The notes below the pieces were generated by a model, which was not told where the DNA came from, made no database searches, and saw only the letters and a program-made list of their open reading frames with translations. A program made the position numbers and the translations under genes. From Lutjanus erythropterus (lineage: Eukaryota; Chordata; Actinopteri; Lutjaniformes; Lutjanidae), in contig CM034608.1 in assembly GCA_020091685.1 (NCBI GenBank), positions 4,192,751 through 4,256,750 on the forward strand: a DNA stretch of 64,000 nt. Reading direction: 5' to 3'. The stretch's first letter is position 1. Every line of letters starts with the position of its first letter. Positions 59,431 to 64,000 of this stretch are shown piece by piece.

Positions 59431-62381
59431 ATTCTTATTTAGTCTAAAAATGAAGCTGGTTGAAAAAACACTTGCGGTAAAATTTTTGGAGTGCTGGTAA
59501 TAATATTTTTTTAGTTTTGGTAGGATATGATTTGTACAGAACATGTGTTTATGGAAAACCTTCAGTCTCGAATAAATCCAAATAAAATAAAATGTACATT
59601 TGTGAAAAAGGAAATTTAAACCTTCACTGGTTGTTAATCTCTTTATATACTAAACACATCCGACTGTGTCCTCTCTTACTGCATTCATGCTATGGAAAAG
59701 ACCAGATCATCTCGTGGGCTTCAGACAGAAATAATCGGATCAGATCTACACCACGAGGAGTCCATAATCTTTTGATCTGTGTGTAAATACAAACTGGGAT
59801 ACTTTTGTTTCTGTAATTATTTTATCGAACAACAAATCGAAGTGAACTGGAATCAGGCTTCCAATTCTTAACATCTTGACAACTAATGAAAAGATTTGTT
59901 TTTCTTGTAGATTCTGGTGACAATTTAAAGTCCAACGTAGTCCGGAAATGTCACAGGAAAATTCTCGCCTCCTCCCGGGGATTTAAGGTGCATTCAACCG
60001 TGTTTTCTGCTCCTTAAAACAACGTGTGACATTTAGAATCACTGTGTTCCCAGTTCAAATGGAGGAATCCAAGAATTCACAGATCCAGGCGATTGTTTGT
60101 CCGTAACAAGGTATTTAACATGAAAACAAACTGCCAAGGACAGAAAGGGCTTTGGCCAAGTTTCGTTTCTCCGTCCCCTCACTCTTTCATTGATGACTTA
60201 GAAAAGACAACACGAGAGCAAATCCAAAGGCTTTAGTGAAATCACAAGAAAAAGCTGTCCGATCGTCTTTAACATCAAACAACTTCACAACAAGAAGGGG
60301 TTTTGGCAATGATAAAAGCAAAAAAAAAAAGCCCCATCTTTTTTTTTTTTAAATCAGTTTTTAACTGCAGATGTCTTTAGATGAGGATTTGCTGACCCTC
60401 TTCATGAATATTCACTTGAAGTTGGTGAAATGAAGCCTGTGTGAAGTAGCGCACTATATGATGAAGGAACTTGTTTTGTTCTGTACAACAACCGCAACAG
60501 AAATCCCACTTGAATTTACCTTCATTTGAAACCAAAAGTGGCATAAATTAAATTTTGGGATATTTCTTGGTTAAAGTTTTTCTTTTTCGTTTTTTTTAAT
60601 ATTTACTCTTTTATAATGTCTCTCAAGTCCAATCCTGAGGTTAGACTGGGACTTTTTTGTTTCCTGTCTAACTGATCTCAGTTATATGGAAGCCCACTTC
60701 AGCCCAAAGAAAACAAACAAACAAACAAAAAAAAAAAACAGTCAAGATTTTAAGTCACAATTATGACCAAAGTAAAAATGTCGACTTAGTAATGCAAAAG
60801 TATAACACTCACTTAAACAATATTATGATACAAGTAAAAAGGTTTATAATTAAAAAAAAAATAGATTAACAATTTTAAAAAAATGATTTTGTAGATCATA
60901 ATTTTAACAAATAAAACCTTTTGGCTTAGTCAAAACTATGAACTATTAAGCCAAATGATGTGACTTACTAAGTCGAAATAATTATTTTTTAATAAGTGAA
61001 AATCACTACAAGAAATGTTGCTTACTTTTTTGGTCAAAATTATGAAATATAAAAATTAAACCAAGAGTAAGCCATGATGTAAAAAATGTACTTAATCAAA
61101 TCAAAATTACGAGATAGTAAGTCGAGATTCTTTTGACTCGATATCTTGCAGCAGTGTATTGATGCACACCAGAAAAAGAAAAATGGATTGGTACATATTA
61201 TAACATGACGTTTGTTGTTATGACAGGTTATTACAAGTTATTACAACATGCAAACTTATGTAATAACATTTTCTTGTTATAACAAACTATTTTTCTTATT
61301 TTTCAACATTTTATTTTTTAAGCTATTTATTATTTATTTTTATTTTATTTCAGTATAACCTTTCATGTCATAACAATCTAAGTTATTACATTATAATGCA
61401 AAACGTTTCATGTTCTAAAGTGATATATGTCATAATAACGTGAAAATATCTTGTTATAACAAACTTTTCATGTTATAACATGTTTCCTTTTTTGGTGTGA
61501 CAGCAGTACACTTTCGAAGTATCTCATCATTTTGACTTAGAAAGTCATCATTTTGACTGAGTAGTGATAAAAACAAAAAGTAAGTCAAAATTATGAGATA
61601 CTATCCAGCTGTTTTTTTCTTTTTTCATGCTAGAAATGGACTTCCATACAGTTGTGATGCGAGTCCTGATTGGATGAGACGGATATCAAGGATTACAGAG
61701 CCGATCAACAACACTGAGCTGAGTTGTGTTGTTTTGTTGTAGAGTTTTCCATCATGATCGCAATTGTTTGTCTCTGCAGTCCAAGAATTCTCCTTTTTCT
61801 TGCCTTCCTTCCACCAGCCGTCTCCAAATTTCAAGTCTGTTTTCCGTGCTGCCAGTTCGAGCGCAGAAGAGTTGGCTACTGTCAAACTTTATGATGGTGT
61901 TCACAAGGACGTAATCTTGAATTAGCTGTGACATTCTTCACTGTGACGAAGACTGCTACCAGCCCACTGGAAGAAATTAGAACACTGAAAATGAATTTGA
62001 AGGTTTAGTTTCTGTTTGTGGACTAAAACTTTTTGGAAGCCTTTGCCTTTCATACTAAGAGTATTTGAAATGTTTTGGACTTTGTAAGGGTAACATAAAA
62101 CAACGGCCATTTTTGAATTTATTTTAAGGATCTAAGAAGGTCAGAGATTAGTCTTCAACATCATCAAGCTGGGTTTTTTTTTCCTCTGTCTCAAACGTTC
62201 CCGGTCACAAAAACAAGGCGATTCTCAAGAAGTATCTATCCAGTCATTTTCCGTAGTGAGAATTTTTTTTAGAGTCTTTATCTTTGATGGTCTGAGGAAC
62301 AAGTGCTTGATCAAAAGCTTCCGATGTTTCAACATGTGCTGCATTTTGTTTCCGTCACGTGGGAGGGACGTCCACAAAGTC
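59431..62381 (-). other. Probable spindlin 3' UTR and flanking sequence
   Basis: No coding frame. This lies immediately downstream of the spindlin stop codon; vertebrate SPIN1 transcripts are known for long 3' UTRs. 60770-61600 contains repeated GTCAAAATTATGA and GTTATAACA motifs and A-rich runs. Many TTTATT (AATAAA on the minus strand) occur, so the cleavage site cannot be chosen. Confidence 0.35.
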
Positions 62382-62581
62382 TTATGAAGTTTTGACCAGG
62401 TCGTAGACGTAAATGAGAAAGTCGTCGTCAAACTTGATGAAGTAGACGGAGGGCTTGGCCTCCACCTGGTGGATGACCATGCCCGTTCGTTTGCCGCCAT
62501 CGTCTTTGGCGTACTCGACTTGTTTACCCACCAGGCTGTCCACCACCTCGCCAGGCTCCCTCTCCGCTGGGACGCTGTCGT
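62382..62581 (-). CDS. spin1: Spindlin (SPIN1-like), last coding exon
   Basis: The exon begins after a CCCTCTGTAG acceptor (62582-62583), with the Asp codon split by the intron. It encodes 66 residues to a TAA at 62384-62382. It contains [20 protein letters not shown], then [20 protein letters not shown] and a [14 protein letters not shown] end. This is the third Spin/Ssty (Tudor-like) repeat and C-terminus of spindlin, a reader of methylated histone H3. Sequence identity to the mammalian protein, as I recall it, is very high. The remaining exons lie beyond the right edge. Assignment to spin1 rather than a close paralogue is likely but not certain. Confidence 0.9.
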
Positions 62582-62699
62582 CTACAGAGGGACAGAGAGA
62601 GATGTTAGCACTAATTAGTATTAACATGTCCGCCATCTTACCTGCTTCAAGTCAACTAAACAGTGAAGTAGCTGTAAATGTCCAAAATAAAAGCACAGG

Positions 62700-63039
62700 T
62701 TCCAACAACACTTTATATTAAGTTGCTAATAAGCATTTGTTAATAGGTAATTAGGCCCTTATTAGATGCTTATTGAGGATAACATGTGTTATTAAGGCTA
62801 TATAAATGTTAATAATAACATTATAAACATGTTTATACATAAACATATGTTATAAAAAAAATGTAAGTAAATACTTGAGAAAGAAACTTGTTACTAGTTT
62901 ACAGACTGCCTAAGAATATTAATTAAATCCTCATGAGTTTCTTATAATCGTTTATAATGGCATTTCAAACAAATTAATTCAATTTAACTAATGTACCTAT
63001 TTTGTCACTGTTAAACCTTTACTAAGATTTTGTTGTTGT
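62700..63039. repeat. Dispersed ATTAATAA-rich fish repeat in the spindlin intron
   Basis: AACACTTTATATTAAGT, then GCTAATAAGCATTTG, TAATTAGGCCCTTATTA and repeated TTAATAA/CATTATAA units. This resembles a widespread teleost repeat. No gene. Confidence 0.45.
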
Positions 63040-63315
63040 TTATTTAAGATTTTTAAAAACTTTATTATGCACTTATTAACAGTTACATATACTCCTATTA
63101 ACTGTTAGCTATGATTTTAGGCGTACCGGCTTGACAGTGTGAATGACTTTTTAAAGTTAATAAATCCTTTGTTATGCACTTATTAATAGTTAACTATGTT
63201 TGTTAGGGGCACTGGAGCCACAGTGTGAACAATGCTTTTTAAAGGTAATAAATCATTTATTATGCAGTTAATTAACAGTTTACTATGTGTACGGGAGTAC
63301 TGGATCTAACATGTT
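63040..63315 (-). repeat. Satellite-like monomers, reverse orientation
   Basis: About three degenerate units containing GCACTTATTAA-AGTTAACTATG, a GGGGCACTGGAGCC-type core and TTAAAGGTAATAAATC. They are the reverse complement of the monomers at 63649-64000. Confidence 0.65.
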
Positions 63316-63648
63316 AACTGCCCTGGGTAAGTTGCTCTTCTCCTGGTCCTGATGAAGCACTGGTTAACATCATAGCGAGGTTAACATTAGTGTCTCGCAG
63401 AAGCCTGCAGTGCTTTGAAGGGTATAGCCAATCGGAGCAGAGTAGTTGCGGGTCTTCCCACAAGGCTTACTTGGTGGGCGCATCCAGCGAATGTATATCA
63501 GTTTAGTCTCTCCCAACTGTGAAATGCATATGTAACTGCATTTTTTAATGCAAAAAGCTGGAAATGCCTCACTAGCTCACCTGGTAAATCATGTGCTCCA
63601 TACATTGAGTTCTTACCACTGAAAGCAGGTTTGCATCCAATGAAGGCC

Positions 63649-64000
63649 TAATGCAGGATTTATTAACCTTAATAAGGCCTGCTAACACTTTAGATCCAGG
63701 GCATCCCAGAAAGCATACTGAACTGTTAATAAGTGTATAGTTAACTGTTAATAAGTGGTTTATTAACCTTGATCAGGCTTGTTCCCATCTTAGATCCAGT
63801 GCATCCCAAAAAACACACTGAACTGTTCATAACTGTAAATAAGTGGTTTATTACCCTTGATAAGCCCTGTTCAGATTTTAGACCCAGTGCATCCCAAAAA
63901 GCATAGTTAACTGTTAATAAGTGCATAATAAAGGATTTATTAACCTTAATAAGCATTGTTCAGACTTCTGATCTGTTGCCCCCCAGAAAACATAGTAACT
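63649..64000 (+). repeat. Satellite-like monomers, forward orientation, running off the window
   Basis: Four units of about 80-98 bases: TTTATTAACCTTAATAAG, then AGATCCAGTGCATCCCA, then AAGCATAGTTAACTGTTAAT and AAGTG. Boundaries fall near 63748, 63828 and 63915. The array continues past the right edge. Confidence 0.75.

Overview
This is AT-rich vertebrate nuclear DNA: genes with GT-AG introns, abundant dispersed repeats and fish-type mobile elements. The repeats (Tx1/L1-like, Rex1-like and L2 LINE pieces, tRNA-derived SINEs, many hAT-like elements with 8-bp target duplications, a Tc1 fossil) and a fish-type GIMAP locus point to a teleost, probably a spiny-rayed fish. The species cannot be read from the sequence. 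Five protein-coding genes are supported, occupying only a few per cent of the window.

Layout. (1) 1-6.9 kb, minus strand: a gene of unknown function whose large exon runs off the left edge. It encodes a hydrophilic protein with thirteen W-x-x-x-W motifs. A TATA promoter, a short non-coding exon and a small first coding exon lie at 6.5-6.9 kb. (2) 7-23 kb: no gene; LINE 3' ends, terminal-inverted-repeat (TIR) elements, microsatellites and local duplications. (3) 22.7-32.5 kb: two AIG1/GIMAP-family GTPase genes head to head with start codons 191 bp apart. The minus-strand gene is a single-domain GTPase with an N-myristoylation-type start. The plus-strand gene splices from six exons into a 472-residue protein: a degenerate GTPase domain, a linker with two copies of a 26-residue repeat made by exon duplication, an intact GTPase domain, and a Cys-rich C-terminus. 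(4) 32.5-41.2 kb: no gene; another duplicated segment and a long-TIR element. (5) 41.9-52.2 kb, plus strand: a complete five-exon DNAJC25 gene starting in a CpG-rich island, with hAT elements in its introns. (6) 52.2-62.4 kb: repeats and a Tc1 fossil, then the probable 3' UTR of a spindlin gene. (7) 62.4-62.6 kb, minus strand: the last coding exon of spindlin (SPIN1-like). (8) 62.7-64 kb: satellite-like monomers in two opposing orientations reaching the right edge.

The two GIMAP genes probably share control through one short intergenic promoter region and may act at membranes. DNAJC25 (an ER J-protein) and spindlin (a chromatin reader) are ordinary conserved genes; both are recalled as lying on human 9q. 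The least explained items are the Trp-motif protein and the two-domain GIMAP with its exon-duplicated linker. All splice models are inferred by eye from splice consensus, reading phase and protein similarity recalled from memory. No search was run.
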